In this document: in pieces, positions 1 to 7,315 of the stretch | Layout: every line of letters begins with the position of its first letter | How positions within the stretch are numbered: the first letter of the stretch is position 1 | Assembly: GCA_017547865.1 (NCBI GenBank) | Contig: JAFYOA010000132.1 | Span: 1 to 11,156, forward strand | From: Clostridia bacterium | GTDB lineage: Bacteria > Bacillota_A > Clostridia > Oscillospirales > Acutalibacteraceae | Direction: 5' to 3' | Length of the DNA stretch: 11,156 nucleotides | The notes under the pieces: model-generated | Databases searched by the model: none | What the model was told of the DNA's origin: nothing | What the model saw: only the letters and a program-made list of their open reading frames with translations | Program-made: the position numbers and the translations under genes

Positions 1-539
1 GCACCGCCGGTGTGAAGGAAGGCAAGTTCCGCAGCTTTGATGCCCTTCTGCCTCAGCTGGCCGATGCCGTTCGCGAAGTGACCGAATACGCTGCCACCAA
101 GGGCATTCGCACCATGGTGGAGAACCACGGGTTCTTCAGCCAGGACAGCGACCGCGTGGAAAAGCTGGTGAACGCCGTGAACCACGAGAACTTTGGCCTG
201 CTGGTGGATATTGGCAACTTTACCTGCGCCGATGAAGACCCCCGCACCGCGGTGGGCCGTGTGGCTCCCTATGCCTTCCATGCCCACGCCAAGGATTTCC
301 ACATTCGCAAGCGCGAAATGCAGGACCCCGGCCGCGGGTATTTCCAGAGCAGAGCGGGCACTTGGCTGCGCGGCGCCATTGTGGGCCACGGCGATGTGCC
401 GGTGAAGGCCTGCCTGGCCGCCCTGAAGAAGACCGGCTACGATGCCGCCCTGACGGTGGAATTTGAAGGCCTGGAAGACCCGGTGCTGGGCGTGACCATT
501 GGCCTGGAAAACCTGCGCCGCTATTGGGAAGAAGTATAA
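1..539 (+). CDS. Sugar phosphate isomerase/epimerase, xylose isomerase-like TIM barrel (5' end outside window)
   Basis: This is the C-terminal part of a TIM-barrel protein of the sugar phosphate isomerase/epimerase (AP endonuclease 2) family, soluble enzymes that usually bind a divalent metal and isomerise or epimerise sugars or inositol derivatives. The frame is open to the window edge (Thr-Ala-Gly precede the GTG at 12), so the GTG is probably internal and the N-terminal strands are missing. Likely metal or substrate ligands, numbered from that GTG, are the Glu of MVENHG (E37), the Asp of LLVDIGNF (D66), the histidines of FHAHAKDFH (H90-H97), H126 in VGHGD and the Glu of LTVEFEG (E150). This order fits the family. 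The substrate cannot be told from the sequence. It ends in TAA, followed 15 bases later by a terminator, so it is the last gene of its transcription unit. Confidence 0.85.
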   Translation, partial: TAGVKEGKFRSFDALLPQLADAVREVTEYAATKGIRTMVENHGFFSQDSDRVEKLVNAVNHENFGLLVDIGNFTCADEDPRTAVGRVAPYAFHAHAKDFHIRKREMQDPGRGYFQSRAGTWLRGAIVGHGDVPVKACLAALKKTGYDAALTVEFEGLEDPVLGVTIGLENLRRYWEEV

Positions 540-554
540 ACCAAATTGCAGAAT

Positions 555-591
555 GCCCTGTTCGGCTTTACCGCCGGGCAGGGCGTTTTTT
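555..591 (+). terminator. Rho-independent terminator after the isomerase gene
   Basis: Stem GCCCTG/CAGGGC with an inner CGGC/GCCG helix separated by two unpaired bases on each side, loop TTTACC, followed by G and a run of six T. It ends the upstream transcription unit. Confidence 0.85.
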
Positions 592-634
592 GTGCGGAAA
601 CGCCGTAAAAATGTATAGATTTCAGCAGGAATTG

Positions 635-662
635 TTGACTCGGGGGGGTAATATGCTAAAAT
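635..662 (+). promoter_or_regulatory. Sigma-A promoter of the lipoprotein gene, extended -10
   Basis: TTGACT (635-640), 16 bases, TAAAAT (657-662), with TG one base upstream of the -10 as in extended -10 promoters. It leaves an untranslated leader of roughly 100 bases before the ATG at 774. A G-run (seven G) lies in the spacer. Confidence 0.65.
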
Positions 663-773
663 GAAGATGAAGAAAACCTGAACCGAAAAAACGGCGAAGA
701 AAAGGTGATTCCGGTGAACAGCAAACCGTAAAACGAAGTAAAAACAAAGAAATTTTGTGCGAGGAGTGATTTT

Positions 774-1319
774 ATGAAAAAGTGGATTTGTGCGGTGCTT
801 TGTGTGCTGCTGGTGCTGGCCCTGGCCGGCTGCGGAGCAGAGAAGAAGGTGGACACGGCCTTTCCCACCGGGCAGGTGACGTTCGGCATGACATTGCCGG
901 GGTTTGCCGAAGCCATTGGTGCGGAGGACGTGAAAGGAAATCCCGGTCAGCTTTCGTACAGCGAGATCGGCATGAAAAAGCCGGAAGTGCTGGGGCTTTC
1001 CATGGTGAAAGACGATGCGGGTGAATACTATAAAGTAATGTGCTATTTCTATGGCGATCCTGCCGCGGGTCAGGTCGGCAGTCTGGACCGTGCCGGAACA
1101 TTCAGGCAGCTGCAGGTGTCTGTTCTGTGCGAAGATATGGAAGCGTACCTGACCAGTCTTTTCGGTGAGCCGGAAGATGCCGCCAACGCGTGCGGCAAGG
1201 TGTGGAACTGCCTGTCGGAATCCAATGAAGTGCTGTACGAGCTGTACTTTGTGGATACACAGCAGGATTTTGATGGCCTGCGTGCCTACCATTTGGTCCT
1301 TTGCGATTCTCTGTACTGA
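774..1319 (+). CDS. Putative lipoprotein of unknown function
   Basis: A 181-residue protein with a classical type II signal peptide: positive start MKKW, hydrophobic stretch 5-16, and lipobox LAGC with the lipidated cysteine at residue 20. The mature part (about 160 residues) is presumably anchored on the outer face of the cytoplasmic membrane. I do not recognise the mature domain. It has five scattered cysteines after the lipobox and no visible catalytic motif. The start is supported by GAGGAG at 761-766, seven bases before the ATG. The gene is monocistronic: it has its own promoter at 635-662 and two terminators behind it. Codon use matches the neighbouring core genes, so there is no sign of transfer. 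The lipoprotein call is secure; any role such as substrate binding would be a guess. Confidence 0.85.
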   Translation: MKKWICAVLCVLLVLALAGCGAEKKVDTAFPTGQVTFGMTLPGFAEAIGAEDVKGNPGQLSYSEIGMKKPEVLGLSMVKDDAGEYYKVMCYFYGDPAAGQVGSLDRAGTFRQLQVSVLCEDMEAYLTSLFGEPEDAANACGKVWNCLSESNEVLYELYFVDTQQDFDGLRAYHLVLCDSLY

Positions 1320-1330
1320 ACATAGCTTTC

Positions 1331-1362
1331 AAAAGCCCCTCTTCGCAGGGGCTTTTCTTTTT
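1331..1362 (+). terminator. Rho-independent terminator of the lipoprotein gene
   Basis: Ten-base-pair stem AAAAGCCCCT/AGGGGCTTTT with loop CTTCGC, followed by CTTTTT. It lies 11 bases after the stop codon. Confidence 0.9.
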
Positions 1363-1366
1363 GCAC

Positions 1367-1396
1367 GCATAGGCCATGCTGCCTATGCGCTTTTTT
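1367..1396 (+). terminator. Second, tandem terminator
   Basis: Perfect eight-base-pair stem GCATAGGC/GCCTATGC, loop CATGCT, then GC and six T. It stands directly behind the previous terminator and insulates spoIIE from read-through. Confidence 0.75.
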
Positions 1397-1576
1397 GCGG
1401 CTGTATGCGTAAATTTTCCACGTTTATTTTACACATTGTGCAAAGTTTAAATCTATTTTTCGGTTTTTCTCTCTTTTGCGGCGGGGTGCGGGGCGTTTCA
1501 CCACGCAAAATGCGCGCTTTTCTGCCGGTGGTACAGGCTATAATTTTGCCAAAAACAGAAGAAAGAAGTGTTTGCT
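1397..1576 (+). promoter_or_regulatory. Upstream region of spoIIE with a TATAAT
   Basis: About 180 bases without a gene, AT-rich at first (1410-1480). A perfect TATAAT stands at 1539-1544, 32 bases before the ATG. I see no good -35 at 17 bases. In Bacillus subtilis spoIIE is read from a Spo0A~P-activated promoter with abnormally long -35/-10 spacing, so a poor -35 would not be surprising, but I found no clear 0A box (TGTCGAA). Confidence 0.4.
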
Positions 1577-3919
1577 ATGTCTGTAAAAACCGTGCCTCCG
1601 GTCCCTGCGCCGCCCATTGGGCTGAAAGACCGCCTGCTCTCCTGGCTGTACGGCCCCGCTTTTGAGACCGCCCTGCTGTGGGTGGTCAGCTTTGCCTCGG
1701 GGGTGTTCTCTGCCCGGGCGGTGGTGTTTGGGCGGTACGCCCCCTTTGGGGTGGCTGTGTGCGCCGCTGTTCCCCGCCGTGGGCTGGGCGCTGCCGCTGC
1801 CGGGGCCGTGCTGGGGTATCTGCTGCCCTCGCCGGTGTATTTGCCCGTGCGCTACATAGCCGCGCTGGCGGCCGCCGCCTGTCTTCGCTGGGCGCTGGGC
1901 GATATTAAGCGCCTGGTGGTGAGCCCCGCCTTTGCGCCGGTGGTCACCTTTTTGCCGCTGGCGTTTACCGGTTTTGCCGCCGGGGTCATTGGCAATGCTT
2001 TTTCCACCACCCTGGTGCTGTACGCCGCCGAGTCCTTTTTAGGGGCCGGGGCGGGGTATTTTTTGCAGCGGGCCGGCGGGCTTTTCACAAACCGCCGGGG
2101 CATTTCCTCGCTGGAGGCCCGGGAGATTGCCTGCATTGCGGTGTATCTTTCGGTGCTTTCTCTTGCCTTTGAGGATGTGACGGTGCTGGAAATCTCTTTG
2201 GGCCGGGTGCTGCTGTGCTGGCTGGTGCTGCTGGCCGCCCGTTTAGGGGGGATCACCGGCGGTGCGGTGGCGGGCATTGCCGCCGGTGCGGTGCTGGGGC
2301 TTTCCGGTAGTGGGCTTACCCGGGTCTCCGGCGCCTTCGGGTTGGGCGGGCTGGTGGCCGGGGCTTTTGTGCCCATGGGAAAAGCCGCGGCGGCGCTGGC
2401 GTTTCTGTTGGCGTCTTCCGTGGGCTCGCTGCAGGTGGGTGCACCGGGTGCGGTGGTTTCTCACTTGCTGGAGACTGCCCTGGGCGGGGTGATCTTCACC
2501 CTTGTGCCGGTGAGCCGCCGGCTGGAAACGCTGTTTGTTCCTAAAAAAGACGGCCTGGCCACCGCCGGTCTGCGCCGTACCGCCGTGCTGAAGCTGGACT
2601 ACGCTGCCGATGCCCTGCAGAATGTCCACGAGACCGTGGAGGAGATTGCCGCCAAACTGGCCGCGGTGGTTGCTCCGGATATTGAAAGCGTGTATCGCCG
2701 CGCCGCCGGGGAAGTGTGCGCCGGCTGCGGTCTGCACAGCTATTGCTGGGAAAAGAACCGCGACCGCACCGAGGAAACGTTCTGTGCCCTTACCCCTGTG
2801 CTGCGGGAGAAAAACCGGGTGAAAAACGAGGACTTCGGCAGCTATTTTGCGGAGCACTGTACCCGCACCGGCGATATGCGTGAGGCGGTGAATGCCCGTT
2901 TTCAAGAATTTTTGACCCGGGAAACTGCCCAGCTGCGGGCGGTGGAGGTGAAAAATGCCGTGGAAGAGCAATTTGCTGTTTCGGCTGCACTGCTGCGCGA
3001 TATGGCAGAAGAATTTGACCGCCACGAACGCTTTGATGCGGAAGCAGCTGAAAATGTAAGCGAAGTGCTGCGCAGCTACGGAGTGGTGCCCACCCAGGTG
3101 AGCTGCCGGGTGGACCGCTTTGGCCGCATGACGGTGGAGGCGGAGACAAGCCGCGCCTACCGGCTGCGCCTGAACCGCGCCGCATTGACCCAGGATCTTT
3201 CCCGGGCCTGCGGGCGGAATTTTGCCCAGCCGGTGGTCAGCTCCGGGCAGAACCGCTGCCTGTTTCAAATCAGTGAACGTCCCCGTTACCACGTGGAGTG
3301 CGGGGCCTCCCGCCATATTTGCCGGCATGGCAGCCTGTGCGGCGATTGCGCCGATGGCTTTTACGATGGACGTGGCCGGTACATTGCGGTGATCAGCGAT
3401 GGAATGGGCACCGGCGGCCGGGCTGCAGTGGATGGCGCCATGGCCACCGGCATGATGAAGACCCTGCTGCAGGCGGGCATTGGGTTTGAATGCGCGGCGC
3501 AGATCGTTAATTCCGCTCTCATTGCCAAAAGCGGAGATGAGTCTCTGGCTACGCTGGATGTGCTGTGCGTGGATCTTTTCACCGGGGCAGCGCAGGTGTA
3601 TAAGGCCGGGGCGCCCACCACGTTTTTCTGCACGGAAAAAGAAGTGGTGGTGGCGCAGCTGGCTTCTCTACCGGTGGGAATTCTGCATCAGGTGGAGTTT
3701 CCCTGCATTTCCCAGCCGATGCAGGCGGGGGATTTCGCCGTGCTGGTGAGCGACGGCGTGACGGCTTCCGGTACCGGCTGGCTGACGGACTTTTTGGAAG
3801 GCTGGCGGGGCAGCGATGCCGCCCGGCTGGCAGACGAGATTGTGGAGCGGGCCGAAAAGGAACGAACCGACGGCCACGACGACGATATTACGGTGTTCAC
3901 TGTGTTTTTAAAGGAATAA
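1577..3919 (+). CDS. spoIIE: Stage II sporulation protein E, PP2C-type phosphatase
   Basis: SpoIIE is the membrane-bound serine phosphatase that dephosphorylates SpoIIAA to free sigma-F in the forespore, and it interacts with the division machinery at the polar septum. The 780-residue protein (827 in B. subtilis) shows the family layout: about ten hydrophobic, Ala/Gly/Leu-rich membrane segments in roughly residues 25-320, a central regulatory region to about 590, and a C-terminal PP2C domain. Metal-binding aspartates of the phosphatase are visible in ISDGMGTG (D608), LVSDGVT (D726) and DDDITVF (D768-D770). The central region carries a cysteine group, VCAGCGLHSYC. I chose ATG 1577 over an in-frame GTG at 1568 because the purine-rich GAAAGAAG (1561-1568) then sits eight bases upstream, though this ribosome site is weak. 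Its presence shows an endospore programme. Confidence 0.96.
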   Translation: MSVKTVPPVPAPPIGLKDRLLSWLYGPAFETALLWVVSFASGVFSARAVVFGRYAPFGVAVCAAVPRRGLGAAAAGAVLGYLLPSPVYLPVRYIAALAAAACLRWALGDIKRLVVSPAFAPVVTFLPLAFTGFAAGVIGNAFSTTLVLYAAESFLGAGAGYFLQRAGGLFTNRRGISSLEAREIACIAVYLSVLSLAFEDVTVLEISLGRVLLCWLVLLAARLGGITGGAVAGIAAGAVLGLSGSGLTRVSGAFGLGGLVAGAFVPMGKAAAALAFLLASSVGSLQVGAPGAVVSHLLETALGGVIFTLVPVSRRLETLFVPKKDGLATAGLRRTAVLKLDYAADALQNVHETVEEIAAKLAAVVAPDIESVYRRAAGEVCAGCGLHSYCWEKNRDRTEETFCALTPVLREKNRVKNEDFGSYFAEHCTRTGDMREAVNARFQEFLTRETAQLRAVEVKNAVEEQFAVSAALLRDMAEEFDRHERFDAEAAENVSEVLRSYGVVPTQVSCRVDRFGRMTVEAETSRAYRLRLNRAALTQDLSRACGRNFAQPVVSSGQNRCLFQISERPRYHVECGASRHICRHGSLCGDCADGFYDGRGRYIAVISDGMGTGGRAAVDGAMATGMMKTLLQAGIGFECAAQIVNSALIAKSGDESLATLDVLCVDLFTGAAQVYKAGAPTTFFCTEKEVVVAQLASLPVGILHQVEFPCISQPMQAGDFAVLVSDGVTASGTGWLTDFLEGWRGSDAARLADEIVERAEKERTDGHDDDITVFTVFLKE

Positions 3920-3930
3920 GGCTTTTTTGG

Positions 3931-3959
3931 TTGACCATGCCCCGGGAACATGCTACAAT
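3931..3959 (+). promoter_or_regulatory. Sigma-A promoter of yfcE
   Basis: TTGACC (3931-3936), 17 bases, TACAAT (3954-3959), with TG before the -10. The -10 overlaps an in-frame upstream ATG at 3950, which rules that ATG out as the translation start. Confidence 0.8.
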
Positions 3960-3994
3960 TTAAGCAGATTTATATTCCCGAAAGGATGAACGAT

Positions 3995-4540
3995 ATGAAA
4001 TGGATGATCGCTTCCGATATTCATGGTTCTGCCAAATGGTGCCGTGAACTGCTGAATGCCTACGACCGCGAAGGTGCCGACCGCCTGCTGCTGCTGGGTG
4101 ACGTGCTGTACCACGGCCCCCGCAACGACCTGCCGGACGAATACGCCCCCAAGCAGGTGCTGGCGATGCTCAACGCCCGCAAAGATGAAATTCTGTGCGT
4201 GCGCGGTAACTGCGATTGCGAAGTAGACCAGATGGTGCTGGAGTTCCCCGTGCTGGCAGATTATGCCCTGCTTGCCCTGGACAAGACCCTGGTGTTTGTG
4301 ACCCACGGCCACAACTTCAACGAAAACGCTCTGCCTCCCCTGAAGGCCGGCGATATTCTTCTGCACGGCCACACCCATGTGCCGAAATGCACCAAGCACG
4401 AGACCTACACCTACCTCAATCCCGGCTCTGTTTCCATCCCCAAGGAGGACAGCCCCCACAGCTATGTAACGCTGGAAGGCCGCACCTTTACCTGGAAGGA
4501 AATGACCGGTGAGCCGTACATGACCTATACGGCGGAATAA
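3995..4540 (+). CDS. yfcE: YfcE-type metallophosphodiesterase
   Basis: A 181-residue calcineurin-like phosphoesterase that closely follows E. coli YfcE, a small cytoplasmic Mn-dependent phosphodiesterase active on artificial phosphodiesters and of unclear natural substrate. All metal-binding motifs are present in order: SDIHG near the N-terminus, LGDVLYHGPRN, RGNCDCEVDQM, THGHNF and HGHTHVP, followed by the conserved LNPGSVSIPK. Length equals the family's. The start is ATG 3995, with AAAGGATG (3981-3988) upstream; the open frame begins earlier at 3950, but that codon lies in the promoter. The gene is transcribed alone between its own promoter and terminator. It starts only 75 bases after spoIIE ends, with no terminator visible in between, so some spoIIE read-through is possible. 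Confidence 0.93.
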   Translation: MKWMIASDIHGSAKWCRELLNAYDREGADRLLLLGDVLYHGPRNDLPDEYAPKQVLAMLNARKDEILCVRGNCDCEVDQMVLEFPVLADYALLALDKTLVFVTHGHNFNENALPPLKAGDILLHGHTHVPKCTKHETYTYLNPGSVSIPKEDSPHSYVTLEGRTFTWKEMTGEPYMTYTAE

Positions 4541-4554
4541 TTATGCTGCGAAAA

Positions 4555-4594
4555 GTACCCGGAAGACGGCGATGCGTTTTCCGGGTGCTTTTTT
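4555..4594 (+). terminator. Rho-independent terminator after yfcE
   Basis: Stem ACCCGGAA/TTCCGGGT with a 14-base loop, followed by GC and six T. Confidence 0.8.
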
Positions 4595-4627
4595 GCAAAA
4601 AAGCCGGAAAATTTTACCGCAAAGCTG

Positions 4628-4656
4628 TTGACAAAAAGCCATAGTTGGAGTATGAT
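4628..4656 (+). promoter_or_regulatory. Strong sigma-A promoter of the feo operon
   Basis: Perfect TTGACA (4628-4633), 17 bases, TATGAT (4651-4656). Transcription should start near 4663, inside the first of two inverted repeats that may be iron-repressor sites. Confidence 0.85.
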
Positions 4657-4662
4657 ATACAG

Positions 4663-4714
4663 GGTTAGTTAATACTAATCTATTTTTTAAAGGTTAGAGT
4701 TAGGCTATGCTAAC
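4663..4714 (+). promoter_or_regulatory. Two candidate DtxR/IdeR-family iron boxes
   Basis: Site 1 is TTAGT-TAAT-ACTAA at 4665-4678, overlapping the expected transcription start. Site 2 is GTTAG-GCTATG-CTAAC at 4699-4714, in the leader before feoA. Both share the TTAG...CTAA arms of the DtxR/IdeR consensus (half site TTAGGTTAG). Position downstream of the -10 and the iron-uptake genes behind it argue for repression by an Fe(II)-loaded DtxR-family regulator. The regulator gene is not in the window. Confidence 0.55.
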
Positions 4715-4737
4715 GGCAGCGAAAGGAGCAAAAAAGT

Positions 4738-4950
4738 ATGACTCTGAGAAGCGCAACAGAAGGCAAAGAATATATTGTTCAGCAGGTAAAAACAAACGAC
4801 GAGGATCTCAATTCCTTCCTGTTTTCTTTGGGATGCTACAGCGGCGAACCCATTACGGTGATTGCGCACCGTTGGGGCGGCTGTGTTGTTTCCATTAAAG
4901 ACAGCAGATACAGCATTGATAAGCAGCTGGCCGATGCGATTAAAATTTGA
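4738..4950 (+). CDS. feoA: Ferrous iron transport protein A
   Basis: A 70-residue SH3-like FeoA protein, a small cytoplasmic partner needed by the FeoB permease. Features seen are a basic N-terminal strand, the central LFSLGCYSGEPITVIAHRWGG segment that corresponds to the family's 'lgl.pG..v.v....gg' core, and the C-terminal strand ending IDKQLADAIKI. AAAGGAG at 4722-4728 lies nine bases before the ATG. A competing in-frame-less ATG at 4707 starts another frame and lies in the operator region, so it is not used. It is the first gene of the operon, 93 bases ahead of feoB, with a hairpin and U-tract in between. Confidence 0.9.
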   Translation: MTLRSATEGKEYIVQQVKTNDEDLNSFLFSLGCYSGEPITVIAHRWGGCVVSIKDSRYSIDKQLADAIKI

Positions 4951-4976
4951 TGCCGGAAAAACCGGCATTCGTTTTT
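4950..4976 (+). terminator. Intercistronic terminator or attenuator between feoA and feoB
   Basis: Stem ATGCCGG/CCGGCAT (4950-4956 and 4962-4968) with an AAAAA loop, followed by TCG and five T. It begins at the last base of the feoA stop codon. It would stop part of the transcripts after feoA or protect their 3' ends, lowering feoB relative to feoA. Confidence 0.65.
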
Positions 4977-4999
4977 GATCTCGAGTTAGTTGAGGATAA

Positions 5000-5018
5000 C
5001 CGCACCAAACGGGTGCGG
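5000..5018 (+). promoter_or_regulatory. Hairpin just upstream of the feoB ribosome site
   Basis: Perfect seven-base-pair stem CCGCACC/GGTGCGG with loop AAACG, without a U-tract. It ends 12 bases before the feoB Shine-Dalgarno GGAGG (5031-5035). It could stabilise a processed feoB mRNA 5' end or affect initiation; this is inference. Confidence 0.4.
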
Positions 5019-5043
5019 GATGAGAAAGATGGAGGAACCAACC

Positions 5044-7077
5044 ATGAGAATTGCTTTTGCGGGCAATCCGAACAGCGGAAAAACGACCATGTACAACGCC
5101 CTGACCGGACGCAACGAGAAGGTGGGCAACTGGGCCGGCGTTACCGTTGATAAAAAAGAAGCAGCGATTAAAAAGATGTATGCAGGCGACCGTGAACTGA
5201 TCGCCGTGGACCTGCCCGGCGCGTATTCCATATCTGCATTTACATCCGATGAAAGTGTGACCAGTTCTTACGTGAAAAACGAGCATCCGGATGTGATCAT
5301 CAACATTGTGGATGCCACGAATTTGAGCCGCAGCCTGTTTTTTACCACCCAGCTGATGGAACTTGGGATTCCGCTGGTGGTGGCACTGAATAAGACGGAT
5401 ATCAACGAGAAAAAGGAGACTTTGATCGATACCGCGGTTCTTTCTGAAAAACTGGGCTGCCCGGTGGTGGAAACCATTTCCACCTCTTCGGCCGGTTTGC
5501 AGGATGTGGTGAACGCTGCTGTTTCTTTGGCAGGCACCGTGCAGAAAGCCCCGTATACCCAGGGCGATGCCCCGCTGAACGGCAAAGCAGAGGCGGAGGC
5601 CGCCGACCGTCGGCGTTTTGCGTTTGTAAACCAGATTGTAAAAGACGTGGAACGCCGCAGCGTAAAGACAAACGAAAAGAACGTGCAGGATAAGATCGAT
5701 GCGGTGCTTACAAACCCGGTGGCCGGTCTTCCTATCTTTGCGCTGATCATGTTCCTGGTGTTTCAGGTTTCGCAAGCTTGGCTTGGTCCCTGGATTGCAG
5801 AAGGATATGAATTTGAAAACGGAACGGTTATCCCCGGTTTGGTTACTTTGATCGACGGGTTTAAGGATTGGGTTGCTGTGCAGCTGGAAGGCGGCCATGA
5901 ATTCGTGGTGGCCCTGCTGGTGGAAGGCATCATCGGCGGTGTCAGTGCCGTTGTGGGTTTCCTGCCGCTGGTTATGGTGATGTATTTCCTCATTGCTCTG
6001 CTGGAAGATTGTGGCTACATGGCCCGCGCTACCGTGGTGCTGGATCCCATCTTCAAAAAGGTTGGTCTCTCCGGTAAATCTGTTATTCCCTTTGTCATCG
6101 GTACCGGCTGTGCCATCCCCGGTGTTATGGCCTGCCGCACCATTCGCAGTGAGCGTGAGCGCCGCGCCACCGCTATGCTGGCACCGTTCATGCCCTGCGG
6201 CGCCAAGCTGCCGGTCATCGGCCTGTTCGCCGGTGCGTTCTTCGGCGAAGCTTCCTGGGTGGGTACCCTGATGTATTTTGTTGGTATCTTCATCATTCTG
6301 CTGGGCGCTCTGCTGGTGAATAAGATCGCGGGGCATAAGATCCGCGCGTCCTTCTTCATCATCGAACTGCCGGAATACAAGGTGCCTTCTCTTAAGCGTG
6401 CGGCAATGTCCATGCTGTCCCGCGGCTGGTCTTATATTGTAAAAGCCGGTACGGTTATCCTGCTGTGCAATACCATTGTGTATGTAATGCAGTCCTTCAA
6501 CTGGAGCTTCCGGCTGGTGGAAGAGGGCATGGAAAGTACCTCGATCCTGGCTACGATCGCGCATCCCATCGCCGTTTTGCTGGTGCCCATTGTTGGTGTG
6601 GCTGCCTGGCAGATGGCCGCCGCTGCGGTGACCGGCTTTATTGCCAAAGAAAACGTGGTGGGAACCCTGGCGGTTTGCTATGGTATCTCCAATCTTATTG
6701 ATGTTGACGCGCTGGAAATGGCCGAAGGTGCCGGTGTAGAAGTGGCCGGTGTGTTCGCCATTACAAAAGCGGCAGCCTTGGCGTATCTTATGTTCAACCT
6801 GTTTACCCCGCCCTGCTTTGCGGCGCTGGGCGCCATGCATTCGGAAATCAACGACCGCAAGTGGTTTTGGGGCGGCGTTGCCCTGCAGATGGGCACCGGC
6901 TATACCCTGGGCTACCTGGTGTATACCATTGGTACGCTGCTGACCGACCCGGCGGCGCTGAATATTCCGGCCGCAATTGGCGGCGGTGCAGCGGTGGCTG
7001 TTTTGGTGGGCGTTGCAGCCTGGCTGTGTGTGCGTTCCGGTAAAAATGCGAAGCCGGACTCTGCTTTTGAAGTATAA
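5044..7077 (+). CDS. feoB: Ferrous iron transport protein B (GTPase-coupled permease)
   Basis: FeoB imports Fe(II) across the cytoplasmic membrane. The 677-residue protein has the N-terminal G domain: G1 GNPNSGKTT (residues 7-15), G2 threonine in GVTV (about 34), G3 DLPG (56-59), G4 NKTD (116-119) and a G5-like STSSAG (146-151). A helical spacer and a multi-pass permease follow. Permease hallmarks are the inward Cys-Pro segment GTGCAIPGVMACRTI, followed by MLAPFMPCGAKLPV, and a later LFTPPCFAALGAM. ATG 5044 is chosen because GGAGG (5031-5035) is eight bases before it; in-frame ATGs at 5020 and 5029 would give extra residues and lack a good site. It is the second gene of the operon and lies ten bases before the small Cys-rich gene. 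Confidence 0.96.
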   Translation: MRIAFAGNPNSGKTTMYNALTGRNEKVGNWAGVTVDKKEAAIKKMYAGDRELIAVDLPGAYSISAFTSDESVTSSYVKNEHPDVIINIVDATNLSRSLFFTTQLMELGIPLVVALNKTDINEKKETLIDTAVLSEKLGCPVVETISTSSAGLQDVVNAAVSLAGTVQKAPYTQGDAPLNGKAEAEAADRRRFAFVNQIVKDVERRSVKTNEKNVQDKIDAVLTNPVAGLPIFALIMFLVFQVSQAWLGPWIAEGYEFENGTVIPGLVTLIDGFKDWVAVQLEGGHEFVVALLVEGIIGGVSAVVGFLPLVMVMYFLIALLEDCGYMARATVVLDPIFKKVGLSGKSVIPFVIGTGCAIPGVMACRTIRSERERRATAMLAPFMPCGAKLPVIGLFAGAFFGEASWVGTLMYFVGIFIILLGALLVNKIAGHKIRASFFIIELPEYKVPSLKRAAMSMLSRGWSYIVKAGTVILLCNTIVYVMQSFNWSFRLVEEGMESTSILATIAHPIAVLLVPIVGVAAWQMAAAAVTGFIAKENVVGTLAVCYGISNLIDVDALEMAEGAGVEVAGVFAITKAAALAYLMFNLFTPPCFAALGAMHSEINDRKWFWGGVALQMGTGYTLGYLVYTIGTLLTDPAALNIPAAIGGGAAVAVLVGVAAWLCVRSGKNAKPDSAFEV

Positions 7078-7087
7078 GGAGAAAACG

Positions 7088-7231
7088 ATGGAAACTGTAA
7101 TTGCCGTTGCTGCTTTGCTGGTGATTGTGTGTGCGGCGGCGGGCTATGTTGTGCGGGCCAAAAAGAAAGGCCAGAAGTGCATCGGATGTCCCTATGCCAA
7201 GTCCTGCTCCGGCCATTGCAGCGGAAAATAA
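7088..7231 (+). CDS. FeoB-associated Cys-rich membrane protein
   Basis: A 47-residue protein with one N-terminal membrane helix (about residues 3-22, rich in Val, Ala and Leu), a basic KKK turn, and a cysteine cluster CIGCPYAKSCSGHC near the C-terminus. This matches the FeoB-associated Cys-rich membrane protein family, which accompanies feoB in many Firmicutes and is thought to act like the Cys-rich FeoC partners, perhaps by binding iron or an Fe-S cluster; that role is not proven. AAGGAG ends six bases before the ATG and overlaps the end of feoB, so the two are translated from one mRNA. It is the last gene of the operon, followed by a terminator. Confidence 0.88.
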   Translation: METVIAVAALLVIVCAAAGYVVRAKKKGQKCIGCPYAKSCSGHCSGK

Positions 7232-7256
7232 ATTGATCTTGCCTGTGTTGTTTTTT

Positions 7257-7294
7257 GAAAAGCGACTCCCCAGCGGAGCCGCTTTTCTTTTTTT
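7257..7294 (+). terminator. Terminator of the feo operon
   Basis: Stem GAAAAGCG-CTCC / GGAG-CGCTTTTC with one mismatch and loop CCAGC, followed by seven T. It separates the iron operon from sigK. Confidence 0.9.
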
Positions 7295-7315
7295 GCAGGT
7301 GGCAAGCCGGCGGCG

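Noticed and set aside
2243..3328. A 361-codon reverse-strand open frame inside spoIIE
   Set aside because: Shadow of the GC-rich spoIIE frame, low-complexity composition and no start signals.
3950..3994. Extended N-terminus of YfcE from ATG 3950
   Set aside because: That ATG overlaps the -10 TACAAT; ATG 3995 has a ribosome site and matches the family's N-terminus.
4705..6840. A 711-codon open frame on the reverse strand opposite feoA-feoB
   Set aside because: It is antisense to clear feo genes, rich in His, Gln, Asn and Gly without any domain pattern, and has no ribosome site; it arises from codon bias of the real gene.
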